Source: Mycobacteroides immunogenum (GTDB lineage Bacteria; Actinomycetota; Actinomycetes; Mycobacteriales; Mycobacteriaceae). Taken from it: a stretch of 64,000 nt of DNA. The translations under genes and the position numbers were made by a program. The stretch is from NCBI RefSeq assembly GCF_001605725.1, contig NZ_CP011530.1, positions 3,410,001 to 3,474,000 of the forward strand. The letters are read 5' to 3'. Positions 1 through 10,242 of this stretch are shown one piece after another (positions within the stretch are counted from its first letter, which is position 1; every line of letters starts with the position of its first letter). A model generated the notes under the pieces. It did no database searches. It was not told where the DNA came from and saw only the letters and a program-made list of their open reading frames with translations.

Positions 1-43
1 GTTTGATATGTACAAGACGGCAACGATGACCGTCCGGCAGCCC

Positions 44-418
44 TCAGCGCCGATTGATTCGTAAGTGCAGAAGCCTTTGTCGCCCAAAATTTTCCGGACC
101 CCGTGAAATCACCGCGCCCCGGCGCGCCATCAACACAATCAGCAGGGCTGCGCCACCAAGGGAAATGACCGACAGGGCGTGCGGGAGCCAAACCGGCTCT
201 CCAACTAGCCCGTGACGAAAACGAGTTGCGGCCACGCCATGCTGCACCAGTTCCCAGTGATGGGCCTCGACAGTGTCATATAAGGACACCGGTGCGGCGG
301 TATCCCCCAAATGCGAACTCTCACCCGGAAATAGGCAAGCACCGCCGACCAACAAACACAAAATCGCCAGCAGGGCTGCGGAGTACAGCTGGTACTTGGG
401 TACCCCGCGACCAGACAT
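44..418 (-). CDS. small two-helix membrane protein, unknown function
   Basis: Predicted 124-residue protein. A hydrophobic stretch at about residues 10-30 (LYSAALLAILCLLVGGACLF) and a second near 92-112 (SVISLGGAALLIVLMA) suggest two membrane helices with a short loop outside and a basic C-terminus. I do not recognise the family. The reading frame stays open upstream, but the ATG at 418 is preferred because it places the start just before the first helix and leaves about 135 bases as a divergent promoter region toward the DUF222 gene. No strong ribosome-binding site is visible, so start and reality are both uncertain. Confidence 0.45.
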   Translation of the reverse strand: MSGRGVPKYQLYSAALLAILCLLVGGACLFPGESSHLGDTAAPVSLYDTVEAHHWELVQHGVAATRFRHGLVGEPVWLPHALSVISLGGAALLIVLMARRGAVISRGPENFGRQRLLHLRINRR

Positions 419-553
419 ATCGACGATGGTACCAGGAAGATTTTTGCGACTCCGGGGCTCGGCATTCGTAATTCTCGAAATACCTTCTGTCACAGTGGTT
501 TCTAGCGCAACAATCTGCACGGACTTGTCGGTGTCCGTCTTTACGATGCACGT

Positions 554-1882
554 ATGAGTTCGATCAGGATGTTGGAGGCGGCGGTTGATGCCGTATGCGC
601 TGACACCTTGGCCGGACTCTCCAGCCCTGAGCTGCTGGCGACACTGGCACGTATGGAGGTGGTCCAACGCCGGCTCGCCGCTGCGTCACACGCCGGCATC
701 GCACAGTTGGTGCAGCAGGCGTCCCCGGTGGAGTTGGGCGGTACGTCGTTTCCGGATGTGTTGTCGCGGCGGTTGCATATTGGTAAGGGGGCGGCGCGGC
801 GCCGGATCGCCGACGCCGAGCAGCTGGCGCCGCGGCGGGTGTTGACCGGCGAGGTGTTGGCACCGCAACTACCCTGCACCGCTGAAGCGTTGGGGCGTGG
901 CGATATCGGTGAGGAACATGTCCGGATCATCCGGCACTTCTTCGATCGGCTCCCGGCGGTGGTCGATGCCCTCACCCGGGAAGCAGCCGAGGCGCAGCTG
1001 GCGGTGATGGCGGCGCAGTTTGGGCCCGAGGCGCTGCGGGTCGGTGCCGACCGGCTGATGGCCCTACTCAACCCCGACGGACAGTTCTCCGACGCCGATC
1101 GGGCGCGCCGACGCGGACTCACGATCGGGCCGCAAGGCTTCGATGGCATGTCCGCGATCTCAGGTCTGCTGGATCCGGAGACGCGGGCTTATGTGGACGC
1201 GGTGTTCGCCAAACTAGCCGCCCCCGGCATGTGCAACCCCAACGATCAAAGCCCCACCGTGGATGGTGAGGTGTCACCCGAGGCCGCTGAACGCGATACC
1301 CGCACCGTGACACAACGCCACCACGACGCCCTACGCGCAGCCCTGCGCTCCACCCTGGCCAGCGCAGAGCTGGGTTCACACCACGGACTACCCGTCACCG
1401 TCGTCATCACCACCACACTCAAAGAGTTGGAAGACGGCGCCGGAATCGCGATGACCGGCGCGGGCACCCGCCTGCCGATGCGCGACCTGATCCGCATGGC
1501 CACCCACGCCCACCACTACCTAGCGATCTTCAACGACAACGGCCGACCCCTCTATCTCGGACGCACTAAACGCATCGCCACCCCCGAACAGCGCCTCGTG
1601 CTCCACGCCCGCGACCGCGGCTGCACCCACCCCCAATGCACGGTCCCTGGATACCTCTGCGAAGTCCACCACATCACCGAATGGGCCCACGGCGGACCCA
1701 CCAACATCGACAACCTCACCTTCGCCTGCGCACCCCACCACCGCCTCCTAGGCCACGGCTGGAACACCCGAAAACGACCAGACGGCACCACCGAATGGAT
1801 ACCCCCACCACAACTGGTTTTAGACGACCTGCGCACCAACACGTTCCACCATCCGGAACTCCGCACACTTCAGCCAGACTGA
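554..1882 (+). CDS. DUF222 / HNH endonuclease-signature protein (REP13E12-like)
   Basis: A 442-residue protein with an N-terminal DUF222 region and a C-terminal HNH motif. The HNH part lies near residues 355-402: paired cysteines (CTHPQC), then CEVHHITEWAHGG, an NIDNL segment and CAPHHRL, which are the expected metal-binding and catalytic histidine and asparagine positions. Family members are multi-copy in mycobacteria (the 13E12 repeat proteins) and resemble domesticated mobile-element endonucleases. The true substrate is unknown. The gene is complete with no frameshift. Convergent with cobB, 10 bases apart. Confidence 0.85.
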   Translation: MSSIRMLEAAVDAVCADTLAGLSSPELLATLARMEVVQRRLAAASHAGIAQLVQQASPVELGGTSFPDVLSRRLHIGKGAARRRIADAEQLAPRRVLTGEVLAPQLPCTAEALGRGDIGEEHVRIIRHFFDRLPAVVDALTREAAEAQLAVMAAQFGPEALRVGADRLMALLNPDGQFSDADRARRRGLTIGPQGFDGMSAISGLLDPETRAYVDAVFAKLAAPGMCNPNDQSPTVDGEVSPEAAERDTRTVTQRHHDALRAALRSTLASAELGSHHGLPVTVVITTTLKELEDGAGIAMTGAGTRLPMRDLIRMATHAHHYLAIFNDNGRPLYLGRTKRIATPEQRLVLHARDRGCTHPQCTVPGYLCEVHHITEWAHGGPTNIDNLTFACAPHHRLLGHGWNTRKRPDGTTEWIPPPQLVLDDLRTNTFHHPELRTLQPD

Positions 1883-1892
1883 GGCCTATGCC

Positions 1893-3254
1893 TCAGCGAT
1901 ACGTCGCCGCCTGGGCCACGAAACGTGCCACCGCGCCGGGGTGAGCGGCGGGATGGGTGTGCAGGTACGAGGCATGTATCCGCCCTCCCCCCGCGACCGC
2001 GCCTTCGCGACGGACGCCGTCACCGGTGCGCCAGGCCCAGGCAGCGTGCTCTGCGCCCGTGCGGTAGTCGACGGTGGTGCGGTGAAATTCGTGCCCGCTC
2101 AGCCGCTCTCCCTCCTCGAACAGAACCGATCCGGTGATCGCCACCGCATCCCGGTATCCGAGGGTGAGCGAGTCGGTAAACCGCGCACGCGCGTCCAACA
2201 CTGCGCACATCGGCGCACCGTCCAGGTCGGTGCACAGGTAGGTGAGCCCGGCACATTCGGCATGAATCGGCCCGGACATCTCACGAACCTGTTGACGCAG
2301 ATACTCATTGGATGACAGGTCGGCGGCGAACTGCTCGGGAAATCCGCCGGGCAGCACCAGGGCCGCTGTCCCAGCGGGTAACGAGTCTGAGCGCGGATCA
2401 AATTCGGCGACAGCCGCTCCCGCCGCCGACAAGAGCTCGCGGTGCTCGGCATAACCGAAGGTAAACGCCTGGCCCGCGGCCAGCGCAACCACCGGATCCC
2501 CCACGGCCGGCACCCCCACGACCTCCGCCGGATCCCACCGCGGCGCACTCACGTCGCTGCGGGCAGCGGCCACAATCGCGGCGACATCCACATGCGCGGC
2601 GACAAGCCGTGTCATCGCCGCTATCGCGTCGAGTGCGGCGCGGCCATGTTCGACAGCTGTCACCAAGCCCAAATGCCTTGAGGGAACGGATAGTTCTTCG
2701 GTGCGCGGCAGCGCCCCGAACACCGTGAGCCCAGCACGACCGGCAGCGGCGGTGAGAATCTCCCGGTGTCGCGCCGACCCGACCCGATTCAGGATGACGC
2801 CGGCAATCCGGATCCCCGCCTCGGCGGCGTGTGCCACAAAACCGTGCAGCAGTGCCGACAAGCTTTGGCTGTACCCTTTGGCATCCACCACCAGCACGAC
2901 AGGCACGCCGAGCAGGGCCGCGATCTCCGCCGTCGAGCCCTTCGCATCGCCGACCCGCCCGTCGAAAAGCCCCATCACCCCTTCGATCACGCCGATATCG
3001 GCGTTCTGGCTCCCGTGTCCGTACAACGGACCGATCAGATCGCTGCCCACCAGCACGCTGTCCAGATTGCGCCCCGGCCTCCCGGTGGCCAGGGTGTGGT
3101 ATCCGGGATCGATGTAGTCGGGCCCCACCTTGAACGGTGCCACCCGGTGACCAGCGGCTCGCAGCGCACCCATCAAACCCGTTGCCACCGTGGTCTTCCC
3201 GCTCCCGGAGGCGGGCGCGGCGATCACTACAGCGGGAACGCTAGAGGACACCAC
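1893..3254 (-). CDS. cobB: cobyrinate a,c-diamide synthase CobB
   Basis: Glutamine-dependent, ATP-using amidation of the a and c carboxylates of (hydrogeno)cobyrinate in cobalamin synthesis; cytoplasmic. The 453 residues show an N-terminal dethiobiotin-synthase-like P-loop (APASGSGKTT, about residues 13-22), KVGPDYIDPGYH typical of the family, and a C-terminal class-I glutamine amidotransferase domain with nucleophile Cys in HAECAGLTYLC and a late catalytic His in SGHEFH. Length is normal. It starts GTG three bases after the cobO stop, so it is the last gene of the mqo-GNAT-chelatase-cobO-cobB unit, as in M. tuberculosis Rv2848c. Confidence 0.95.
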   Translation of the reverse strand: MVSSSVPAVVIAAPASGSGKTTVATGLMGALRAAGHRVAPFKVGPDYIDPGYHTLATGRPGRNLDSVLVGSDLIGPLYGHGSQNADIGVIEGVMGLFDGRVGDAKGSTAEIAALLGVPVVLVVDAKGYSQSLSALLHGFVAHAAEAGIRIAGVILNRVGSARHREILTAAAGRAGLTVFGALPRTEELSVPSRHLGLVTAVEHGRAALDAIAAMTRLVAAHVDVAAIVAAARSDVSAPRWDPAEVVGVPAVGDPVVALAAGQAFTFGYAEHRELLSAAGAAVAEFDPRSDSLPAGTAALVLPGGFPEQFAADLSSNEYLRQQVREMSGPIHAECAGLTYLCTDLDGAPMCAVLDARARFTDSLTLGYRDAVAITGSVLFEEGERLSGHEFHRTTVDYRTGAEHAAWAWRTGDGVRREGAVAGGGRIHASYLHTHPAAHPGAVARFVAQAATYR

Positions 3255-3257
3255 GCA

Positions 3258-3872
3258 CTACCACTCGATGCCGCGCTGACCCTTGCGGCCCTGGTCCATC
3301 GGATGTTTGACCTTCGTCATCTCCGTGACCAGGTCGGCGGCATCGAGCAGCTGTTGCGGCGCGTCCCGCCCGGTGATGACCACATGTTGCATGCCGGGCC
3401 GGGAGCGGAGCGCCTCGACCACTTCGTCCACGTCGACCCACCCCCACTTGAGGGGGTAGGTGAATTCGTCCAGCACGTAGAAGCCATGCTCCTCCGCGGC
3501 CAGTCGGCGCGCGATCTCTGCCCATCCGGCCGCCGCGTCCGCGGCATGGTCCGTCTCGGTTCCCGCCTTACGCGACCAGGACCAGCCCGATCCCATCTTG
3601 TGCCACTGCACCGAGCCGCCGATACCGTGCTCATCGTGCAGTTTGGCGAGTTCACCGAAGACCGACTCCTCGCCCACCCGCCACTTGGCACTCTTGACGA
3701 ACTGGAACACCGCGACATCGGCCCCGTGATGCCAGGCACGTAACGCCATCCCGAAAGCCGCTGTCGACTTTCCCTTTCCGGCGCCGGTATGCACGGCCAG
3801 AATCGGTGCGTTGCGGCGCGCCTTGGTGGTGAGTCCATCCTCCGGAACCACCAGTGGCTGCCCCTGTGGCAT
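3258..3872 (-). CDS. cobO: cob(I)yrinic acid a,c-diamide adenosyltransferase CobO
   Basis: Transfers the 5'-deoxyadenosyl group of ATP to the cobalt of corrinoids. The 204 residues hold the family P-loop HTGAGKGKSTAAFG near residues 28-41 and the conserved FQFVKS, LDEFTYPL and ITGRDAP segments. The ATG at 3872 is chosen because GGAGGAGG lies just upstream; an upstream in-frame start would run into the chelatase gene. Sits 19 bases after the chelatase stop and three bases before cobB, which fits co-transcription for corrinoid maturation. It could equally salvage corrinoids. Confidence 0.95.
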   Translation of the reverse strand: MPQGQPLVVPEDGLTTKARRNAPILAVHTGAGKGKSTAAFGMALRAWHHGADVAVFQFVKSAKWRVGEESVFGELAKLHDEHGIGGSVQWHKMGSGWSWSRKAGTETDHAADAAAGWAEIARRLAAEEHGFYVLDEFTYPLKWGWVDVDEVVEALRSRPGMQHVVITGRDAPQQLLDAADLVTEMTKVKHPMDQGRKGQRGIEW

Positions 3873-3891
3873 GCGAACCTCCTCCGCTATC

Positions 3892-5769
3892 TCACGCGGC
3901 AGCGGTGGCGCCGCGCACCACCCCGGCAAGCCGGTCGGCGTTCAATTGGTCAAGCTGGATCACCGGCGCGTCGAGCTGCTGGGCAAGCGTGACCGCCAAA
4001 TCCATGCGCACAAAAGATGTCTCACAGTCGACTACCACGCAGGCAACTTGTTCGGCACGCACCATGCCCGCCGCACGACGGGTGCGGCCCAAAGGATCCG
4101 GGCCGCCGGTGGCACGGCCATCGGTGAGCACCACCACCAACGCACGGCGGTGCGGATCACGCCCACGCTCGCGTGCCACCAGGTCGCGCGCCGCCAGAAG
4201 TCCTTGGGCCAAGGGAGTCTTGCCACCGGTGTCGAACTGCTGCAGCTTGCGGCCCGCGATATGCGTCGAACTGGTGGGGGCCAACAGCGTCGCGGCTTCC
4301 TGTCCGCGAAAGGTGATGACCGCGACCTTATCCCGGCGCTGGTAGGCATCGCGCAGCAGCGACAAGGTCGCTCCGCTGACCGCCGACATCTTCTGACGTG
4401 CCGCCATCGAACCGGAGGCGTCGACCACGAAGATCACCAGATTGCCTTCGCGCCCTTCCCTGATCGCCCATTGCACGTCCGCGAGTACCGGCCTGGGCAG
4501 CCTGCCCGGTTGGGTCACCCGGCTTGCCGCGGACATCAGCGTGCCGATCACATGCACCCCGAAACCTTCATCGGAGCTCGGAGCAATCACCTTGCCCGTG
4601 CGATTACGTGCCGCGGAGCGTCTGCCCGGAGCTCCCATGCCGACGCCGGGTACCCGGAAGGTCTTGGCACGAAAGGTCGCCGAAGGCGCGGGACTAGGCC
4701 GGGAAGGCGCTGGCGCGGAAGTCGAATCCTGCTGTGAATCATCGGCTTTCGCGGGCTCTGGCGCGGACTCCGGCGCACCACCGCCCCCGGGCCCGTCCGG
4801 ATCGGGCTCAGGGTCCTCCCCGTCCTTATCCTGCGGTGGAGCGCTGTCGCGCATCGCCTGGTCGAGCTGATCCGGATCCAGCCCCGGTTCGTCGAACGGG
4901 TCCCTTCGGCGCCGATGCGGCAATGCGAGTTCGGCTGCCACCCGGATATCGGGCTCACCTACCGTCTCGGCACCGCGCCATGCGGCGTGCGCGACAGCGG
5001 CACGTGCCACCACCAGATCGGCGCGCATCCCGTCGACATCAAAGGCCGCGCACAACGCCGCGATGCGCTGTAATTCGGCGTCGGGCAAGACAACCCGCGG
5101 TAGCAGCTGCCGGGCGTCGGCAATACGGGCAGCCAGCTCGGCCTCCTCGGAGGCGTACCGCCTGACGAATCCGGCCGGATCGGCTTCATAGGCGAGTCGC
5201 CGTCGAATGACCTCGGCCCGGACCGCGACATCACGCGAGGCGTGCACGTCCACCGCGAACCCGAAACGATCGAGCAACTGCGGACGCAGCTCCCCCTCCT
5301 CGGGATTCATCGTGCCGGTCAGCACGAATCGTGCGTCGTAGGAATGGGATACACCGTCACGCTCCACGTGCACCCGGCCCATCGCCGCCGCATCCAGGAT
5401 CACGTCAACAAGGTGATCGTGCAGCAGGTTGACCTCGTCTACGTAGAGGACGCCGCCATCGGCACGCGCCAGCAGCCCCGGCGAGAAGGCGTGTTCACCG
5501 TCGCGCAGTACCTTCTGCAGGTCCAGAGATCCCACGACGCGGTCTTCGGTAGCACCGATCGGGAGCTCCACGAGGCGTGCGCCGTCAACCGAAGCCAGGA
5601 CTGATGCCAGTGCGCGCACCGCGGTCGATTTGGCCGTGCCCTTCTCGCCACGAATGAGTACACCACCGATATCGGGCCGTACCGCCGAGAGCACAAGCGC
5701 CAACCGCAGCTGATCGTGTCCGACGACCGCGCTCAGTGGGTATCCGGGAACCGCTGTGTGGCTAGCCAT
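3892..5769 (-). CDS. magnesium/cobalt chelatase ATPase with AAA+ and VWA domains (ChlI-ChlD type)
   Basis: A 625-residue protein joining the two ATP-driven helper subunits of metal chelatases. The N-terminal AAA+ domain has Walker [10 protein letters not shown] (about 41-49), Walker [11 protein letters not shown] and the [19 protein letters not shown] sensor region. A Pro/Asp/Glu-rich linker follows at about 300-370, then a C-terminal VWA domain with MIDAS residues in VDASGSMAA. In actinobacteria such a subunit is thought to serve CobN cobaltochelatase, and the cobO and cobB neighbours support cobalt rather than magnesium (inference). Start ATG overlaps the upstream GNAT stop by 8 bases. M. 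tuberculosis counterpart is Rv2850c. Confidence 0.9.
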   Translation of the reverse strand: MASHTAVPGYPLSAVVGHDQLRLALVLSAVRPDIGGVLIRGEKGTAKSTAVRALASVLASVDGARLVELPIGATEDRVVGSLDLQKVLRDGEHAFSPGLLARADGGVLYVDEVNLLHDHLVDVILDAAAMGRVHVERDGVSHSYDARFVLTGTMNPEEGELRPQLLDRFGFAVDVHASRDVAVRAEVIRRRLAYEADPAGFVRRYASEEAELAARIADARQLLPRVVLPDAELQRIAALCAAFDVDGMRADLVVARAAVAHAAWRGAETVGEPDIRVAAELALPHRRRRDPFDEPGLDPDQLDQAMRDSAPPQDKDGEDPEPDPDGPGGGGAPESAPEPAKADDSQQDSTSAPAPSRPSPAPSATFRAKTFRVPGVGMGAPGRRSAARNRTGKVIAPSSDEGFGVHVIGTLMSAASRVTQPGRLPRPVLADVQWAIREGREGNLVIFVVDASGSMAARQKMSAVSGATLSLLRDAYQRRDKVAVITFRGQEAATLLAPTSSTHIAGRKLQQFDTGGKTPLAQGLLAARDLVARERGRDPHRRALVVVLTDGRATGGPDPLGRTRRAAGMVRAEQVACVVVDCETSFVRMDLAVTLAQQLDAPVIQLDQLNADRLAGVVRGATAAA

Positions 5770-6208
5770 TTGCGGCCACCCATGTCATCGGCACATGCGG
5801 TATCTCGTCCTCAAGGAATTCGTCACCGGAAACCACGAATCCCAGCTTGCCATACATGTCTTTCAGGTGGGCCTGCGCATTCAGCCGGCAGCGCGCACCA
5901 CCAATCTCGGCCAGCACGGCACCGACCAGGCGCGCGGCATGCCCCCGGCCCCGTTCGGGCTCGGCGGTACATACCCGCCCGATCCAGAAACCGTCCCCGG
6001 CCGGGTCGGCGAGCACACGCAACCCGCTGACGACAATGCCGTCCGGGTCCTTGATCCAGAAATGCCGGGTATCGGGGTCCAGGTCGCGGCCGTCGAGATC
6101 CTGGTACGCGCAGTTCTGCCCGACGATGAAAGCCTGGGCGCGCAACCGCAGCAGCCCGTAGAGCGTGGTGGCGTCCAGGTCCGCGGACCAGGACCACCCG
6201 ATGCTCAC
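5762..6208 (-). CDS. ElaA-like GNAT family N-acetyltransferase
   Basis: A 148-residue acyltransferase of the GCN5 fold. The acetyl-CoA binding signature is [18 protein letters not shown], followed by the [23 protein letters not shown] ending typical of ElaA-like proteins. The acceptor is unknown. The start is taken as GTG at 6208 because it overlaps the mqo stop in a GTGA tetranucleotide, a classical translational coupling; the gene then overlaps the chelatase start by 8 bases. Counterpart of Rv2851c at the same place in M. tuberculosis. Confidence 0.88.
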   Translation of the reverse strand: MSIGWSWSADLDATTLYGLLRLRAQAFIVGQNCAYQDLDGRDLDPDTRHFWIKDPDGIVVSGLRVLADPAGDGFWIGRVCTAEPERGRGHAARLVGAVLAEIGGARCRLNAQAHLKDMYGKLGFVVSGDEFLEDEIPHVPMTWVAANG

Positions 6209-7689
6209 TGCTCCAGGCCGAGAACCCGTGTCCCCCAGTCCCACACCTCACCGAACAGCGAGGGCTCATCCGAGAGGCTGATGCCCAGCGACGGGATCAT
6301 CTCCTTGAGCTTGGGCATCCAGTTCGCGTAGCGGTCGGGGAAACAGCGCTGCATCACATCGAGCATCGCCGGCACCGCCGTCGACGCACCCGGCGAAGCA
6401 CCGAGCAGGCCGGCGATGCTGCCGTCGGCCGAGTTGAGGACCATGGTGCCGAATTCCAGCGCGCCACCCTTGCCCTTGGCCGGCCTGATGACCTGCACTC
6501 GCTGCCCGGCGGTAATCAGCTCCCAATCGGAACGCTGTGCCTTGGGGGCGAATTCGCGCAGCATGTCCACGCGGTCATCGGGTGTGAGGGCGAGCTGGCT
6601 CAGCAGGAAGGTGGCGAGCTTGAACTCGGTCAGGCCGACACCCACCATCGACATCAGGTTGTTGGGCTTGATCGAGGCGGGTAGGTCAGTGACCTTACCC
6701 ATCTTGAGGAACTTGGGCGACCAGCCGGCGAACGGCCCGAACAGCAGCCATTCCTTGCCGTTGATCACGCGAGTATCCAAGTGCGGTGCCGACATCGGGG
6801 GCGCACCGAGCGGCGGGAAGCCGTAAACCTTGGCCTTGTGACCATCGGTCAGGTCCGTGCTGTTGGTACGCAGGAACGCGCCGCTCACCGGGAATCCGCC
6901 GAAGCCCTTGGCTTCCGGGATTCCGGCCTTTTGCAACAGACCAAGAGCACCACCGCCGGCGCCCACGAAAACGAACTTGGCCTTGAGCTTGCGCTTCTCA
7001 CCGGTGCGCCCGTTGACCAGCTTGAGAATCCATCCGCCGTCACTGTCCCGGCTGATGTTGCGAACCTCGGTGCCGAAGATCGCGCTGGTACCGCTGCGAA
7101 CTCCAAAGCCCACCAACTGCTTTGACAACTCACCGAAGTCGACATCGGTGCCGTCCTGGCTCCAGTTCAGACCCACGGGGTCGGAGAAGTCGCGTCCGGC
7201 CGCCATCAACGGCAGGCGCCGCGCGAATTCGTCCTCGTCGTTGATGAACTCCATCTTCGCGAAGAGCGGGTTGCCCACCAAGGCCGCGTGGCGCTTACGC
7301 AGAAACTCGACCTTGTCGGCTCCGTGCACGTAGCTCACATGCGGGATGGGGTTGAGGAATCCCCGAACATCGGGCAGCACACCGTTCTCTACGGCGTACG
7401 CCCAGAATTGGCGGGACACCTGGAACTGCTCGTTGACGGTGATGGCCTTGGTGATGTCGATCGAGCCGTCGGCCTTCTGCGGGGTGTAGTTGAGCTCGCA
7501 CAGTGCCGAGTGCCCGGTGCCCGCGTTGTTCCAGGGGTCACTGCTTTCGCTGGCGGCCGCGTCCAGCCGCTCGATCAGGGTGATCGACAGGTCCGGTTCC
7601 ACCAACCGCAACAGCGCGCTGAGCGTCGCACTCATAATCCCTGACCCAATCAGGGCAACGTCTGTCTGCTCCACCTGCGCTTTTGACAC
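6205..7689 (-). CDS. mqo: malate:quinone oxidoreductase Mqo
   Basis: Peripheral membrane FAD enzyme that oxidises malate to oxaloacetate and passes electrons to the quinone pool, bypassing or complementing NAD malate dehydrogenase. The 494 residues begin with the FAD-binding [14 protein letters not shown] motif and include [22 protein letters not shown], the segment that marks the Mqo family, and a C-terminal [11 protein letters not shown] loop. Length is normal. GTG start at 7689 with AAGGACA upstream. First gene of the leftward unit ending with cobB; a divergent promoter region separates it from the hydrolase at 7809. Confidence 0.96.
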   Translation of the reverse strand: MSKAQVEQTDVALIGSGIMSATLSALLRLVEPDLSITLIERLDAAASESSDPWNNAGTGHSALCELNYTPQKADGSIDITKAITVNEQFQVSRQFWAYAVENGVLPDVRGFLNPIPHVSYVHGADKVEFLRKRHAALVGNPLFAKMEFINDEDEFARRLPLMAAGRDFSDPVGLNWSQDGTDVDFGELSKQLVGFGVRSGTSAIFGTEVRNISRDSDGGWILKLVNGRTGEKRKLKAKFVFVGAGGGALGLLQKAGIPEAKGFGGFPVSGAFLRTNSTDLTDGHKAKVYGFPPLGAPPMSAPHLDTRVINGKEWLLFGPFAGWSPKFLKMGKVTDLPASIKPNNLMSMVGVGLTEFKLATFLLSQLALTPDDRVDMLREFAPKAQRSDWELITAGQRVQVIRPAKGKGGALEFGTMVLNSADGSIAGLLGASPGASTAVPAMLDVMQRCFPDRYANWMPKLKEMIPSLGISLSDEPSLFGEVWDWGTRVLGLEQ

Positions 7690-7808
7690 CGGTTCACTGT
7701 CCTTTTCGAAATTTGATGGCGTGGCGATACTCCGCCGCTACCAAGCCACTACCTGCGAGTACACACAGGTTATCGCGCGCGTATATCCGTGATTCCTTCA
7801 ACTAGGCT

Positions 7809-8786
7809 ATGGCGGTGACATGGGAATCCGATGTCCTCGATGGCTACCTTCGACAGACCATTGACCTGGGCATTGACCCTGACGGCGAAGGTGTAATTAC
7901 CGCCACACTGGTGCGGCCCGAAATTCAGCCGGAAACCGGCCGGGCGGTGCTCATGGTCCATGGATACACCGATTACTTCTTTCATACCGAGCTTGCCGAA
8001 CATTTTCTCGCCCGCGGCTATCGCTTCTTCGCCCTGGACTTGCGCAAATGCGGTCGGTCGCGGCACGTTCACCAAACCCCGCACTACATCAGCGATCTGT
8101 CTTTTTACGACGTGGAACTCAACGCCGCGATAGAGATCATCAACGGCGAATCGGGCGGAACCCCCGTCGTCGTGTACGGACATTCCGCCGGCGGTCTCAT
8201 CGTTTCGCTGTGGCTCAACCGTCTACGGGCAGCCGGCCGGCTGGGCCGTATCGCAGGCCTTGTCCTGAACAGTCCGTGGCTGGATTTGCAAGGTCGCCCA
8301 TTTCTGCGCAGCGGCGGTACCACCGCGGCGGTGAAAGCGATCTCGAGATTTCGCGCCAAACAAGCGATCCCGCTGCCGCATGAGGGTGCATACGGCGCGA
8401 GCCTGCACAAAGACTTTCACGGCGAGTTCGACTACAACCTGGAATGGAAGCCCGTCGGCGGATTCCCGGTGCGGTTCGGTTGGATCAGCGCTATCCGCCG
8501 CGGGCATGCCGAGCTGCATCGCGGCCTGGACGTCGGTGTGCCCAATATCATCCTGCGCTCGGATCGCAGCCTGCCTGGGGATATCGATCCTGCCGTCGCA
8601 CTGCACGGCGACGTGGTCCTGGATGTGCAACAAATCGCACGCTGGGCGGGATGCATCGGCAACGACCAGCGGGTGGTTCCGATTCCGGACGCCAAACACG
8701 ATGTGTTCCTGTCCGTCGCGGACCCTCGCGCACGGGCATACCGGGAGCTGAACTCTTGGCTGCAGCGGTACGAATCGGACAGCTAA
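7809..8786 (+). CDS. alpha/beta hydrolase (serine lipase/esterase-like, Rv2854 counterpart)
   Basis: A 325-residue alpha/beta hydrolase. The oxyanion region is MVHGYTDYF (about 49-57), the nucleophile elbow GHSAGG places Ser at about 126, and a C-terminal His lies in DAKHDVF at about 297. The sequence resembles lysophospholipase/monoacylglycerol lipase-like proteins; substrate unknown. No signal peptide, so cytoplasmic or peripheral. ATG at 7809 follows closely on a CTAGGCT sequence with no clear ribosome-binding site. Divergent from mqo, as in M. tuberculosis. Confidence 0.85.
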   Translation: MAVTWESDVLDGYLRQTIDLGIDPDGEGVITATLVRPEIQPETGRAVLMVHGYTDYFFHTELAEHFLARGYRFFALDLRKCGRSRHVHQTPHYISDLSFYDVELNAAIEIINGESGGTPVVVYGHSAGGLIVSLWLNRLRAAGRLGRIAGLVLNSPWLDLQGRPFLRSGGTTAAVKAISRFRAKQAIPLPHEGAYGASLHKDFHGEFDYNLEWKPVGGFPVRFGWISAIRRGHAELHRGLDVGVPNIILRSDRSLPGDIDPAVALHGDVVLDVQQIARWAGCIGNDQRVVPIPDAKHDVFLSVADPRARAYRELNSWLQRYESDS

Positions 8787-8799
8787 GCCGGCCCGATCC

Positions 8800-9426
8800 T
8801 CACCAGGAGCTGCTGCGCAGTACGACCTCGGCGGCCAGTTCCGGGGTGAGATCGCGGGTGGCCGAACGGCGGCCCATCAGCTCCACGATCCGGTAGTCGC
8901 CGTAGACGAAGCGCTGGCTGGCGCGAGCAATCGCCCGAGTCGCGTCAGAGGTGACCAGCACCGTGGTGTTGATCTCGACCGGCGGGCAGTGCTTGTCGCG
9001 GATCAGGCCGGCACGGTCGGCGACGCGTGGATGTCCACGGTCGATCGCTACCAACCCGATGAATCTGTCCAGCTTGCTGGCGGCCAGATCCCACGCGAGC
9101 TCGCCGCCCGCACGATCCCCCACCAGCAGCGCCACCTTCACCCCGATGTCATCGAGCACCCCGGTGATGGCCTTGGCGTGCAGGTGTGGATCGTGGCCGA
9201 TCACGGCGGTACGCAGCCCGGCGGTATGCAGCCGCTCGCACACCGAGCGGTAGCTGAGCGCGAAATGCCCGGCCGCGGCCAGCATCACGACAGTGGTTCC
9301 CTTATCCGGCCCCGACACATTGACCTGCACCGTTCTGCCGTCAATCGTGACGACCTGGTGCAGCTCACCGTCGCGCGCGGGTGGGGTTCCCGGGTGCGGG
9401 CGGCGAATCTCTGGCATCGGACTCAT
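8800..9426 (-). CDS. alpha/beta-hydrolase-like protein lacking the nucleophile serine
   Basis: A 208-residue protein that reads like an alpha/beta hydrolase (strand-turn VVMLAAAGHFALSYRSVCERL, then a nucleophile-elbow position LLVGDRAGGELAWDLA, then VAIDRGHP). The elbow is G-D-R-A-G where active members have G-x-S-x-G, so a serine nucleophile is absent; either Asp acts as in haloalkane-dehalogenase-type enzymes (where Asp sits one place later) or the protein is not an esterase. ATG at 9426 is preferred over the upstream GTG because GGTGGGGG lies 8 bases upstream. Follows the lipoprotein gene at 9559 on the same strand. Confidence 0.7.
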   Translation of the reverse strand: MSPMPEIRRPHPGTPPARDGELHQVVTIDGRTVQVNVSGPDKGTTVVMLAAAGHFALSYRSVCERLHTAGLRTAVIGHDPHLHAKAITGVLDDIGVKVALLVGDRAGGELAWDLAASKLDRFIGLVAIDRGHPRVADRAGLIRDKHCPPVEINTTVLVTSDATRAIARASQRFVYGDYRIVELMGRRSATRDLTPELAAEVVLRSSSW

Positions 9427-9558
9427 GGACGAGTCCCCCACCAGAGGGCTGGACCCCCAGCTCGCGCGAAGACCTTGGGCATGGGCGCACGGTACCTGAG
9501 TACAACCGATCCGGTTGGGCTTTTAACCAGCCCTATCAGGAAACTTTCACCCAGGCCG

Positions 9559-10239
9559 TCAGGTCCGTTCGATCTTGTCGACCTGCTTCGCCACGATGTC
9601 CAGGAAAGTCTGGGGCATGGTGGCGGTGGCCTTGACCGACGGGTCACGCAGGTCGAAGGAGGTCGCCACCATCGCCACGCCCCGGACATTCGCAAACGCC
9701 ATATACCGAGACGTCGTACCCCTGGGCATGATCATCGTCTGCTTGTAGGTGAGGACCCCGACCGGCCCACCCGGCACCGGCTCGGTGGTCATCGGCGTAC
9801 CCGGCGAACTCTTATCGAAGAACACCTCATACTTGGCGCAACGCGTTGCCACGTCCTTCACATTGCTGAGGTCGATGGTGTCACGCAACAAACTGACAAT
9901 GATGTTCGCGCCGTTGAATCGGGCGATGTATCGCGCGGTGTTCTCCGGGCCTGCTTTGCCCGCATTGGCCAAACGCGGCGACAAACCGTCCGCACACCCC
10001 TGCGGATTCGACGGCATACCGCCCACGACAACCTGCTGGCTCTGATTGTTGACCGTCATCGGGCCCAGGTCGGCGACCACCCTGTCGTACTTCGCGCCGG
10101 GCGGCAGCTCATCGGCGGTGAGCAGCGACTGCGCGATACGCGCCCCCGGCCAGGTGGCGGTACCCGTCACCGTCTGAGTGCAGCCCACAAGCGCCAATGC
10201 GGATACTGCGACAGCTACTAGACCCCGATGCACCCGCAC
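9559..10239 (-). CDS. mycobacterial lipoprotein, PknH-sensor-like/DUF5642-type, uncertain family
   Basis: A 226-residue predicted lipoprotein: short basic start, hydrophobic VAVAVSALALVGC with lipobox Cys at about residue 20, then a TQTVTGTA segment common in mycobacterial lipoproteins. The mature part has two cysteines (QGCADG and ATRCAKY) that could pair, as in extracellular PknH-like sensor domains; this resemblance is from memory and weak. GTG start at 10239 lies three bases after the cobQ stop, so it is probably co-transcribed with mapB and cobQ although no functional link is evident. Confidence 0.75.
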   Translation of the reverse strand: MRVHRGLVAVAVSALALVGCTQTVTGTATWPGARIAQSLLTADELPPGAKYDRVVADLGPMTVNNQSQQVVVGGMPSNPQGCADGLSPRLANAGKAGPENTARYIARFNGANIIVSLLRDTIDLSNVKDVATRCAKYEVFFDKSSPGTPMTTEPVPGGPVGVLTYKQTMIMPRGTTSRYMAFANVRGVAMVATSFDLRDPSVKATATMPQTFLDIVAKQVDKIERT

Positions 10240-10242
10240 AGG

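Noticed and set aside
3892..5769. True magnesium chelatase for chlorophyll
   Set aside because: No bchH/chlH or tetrapyrrole-magnesium genes; corrinoid genes adjoin it.
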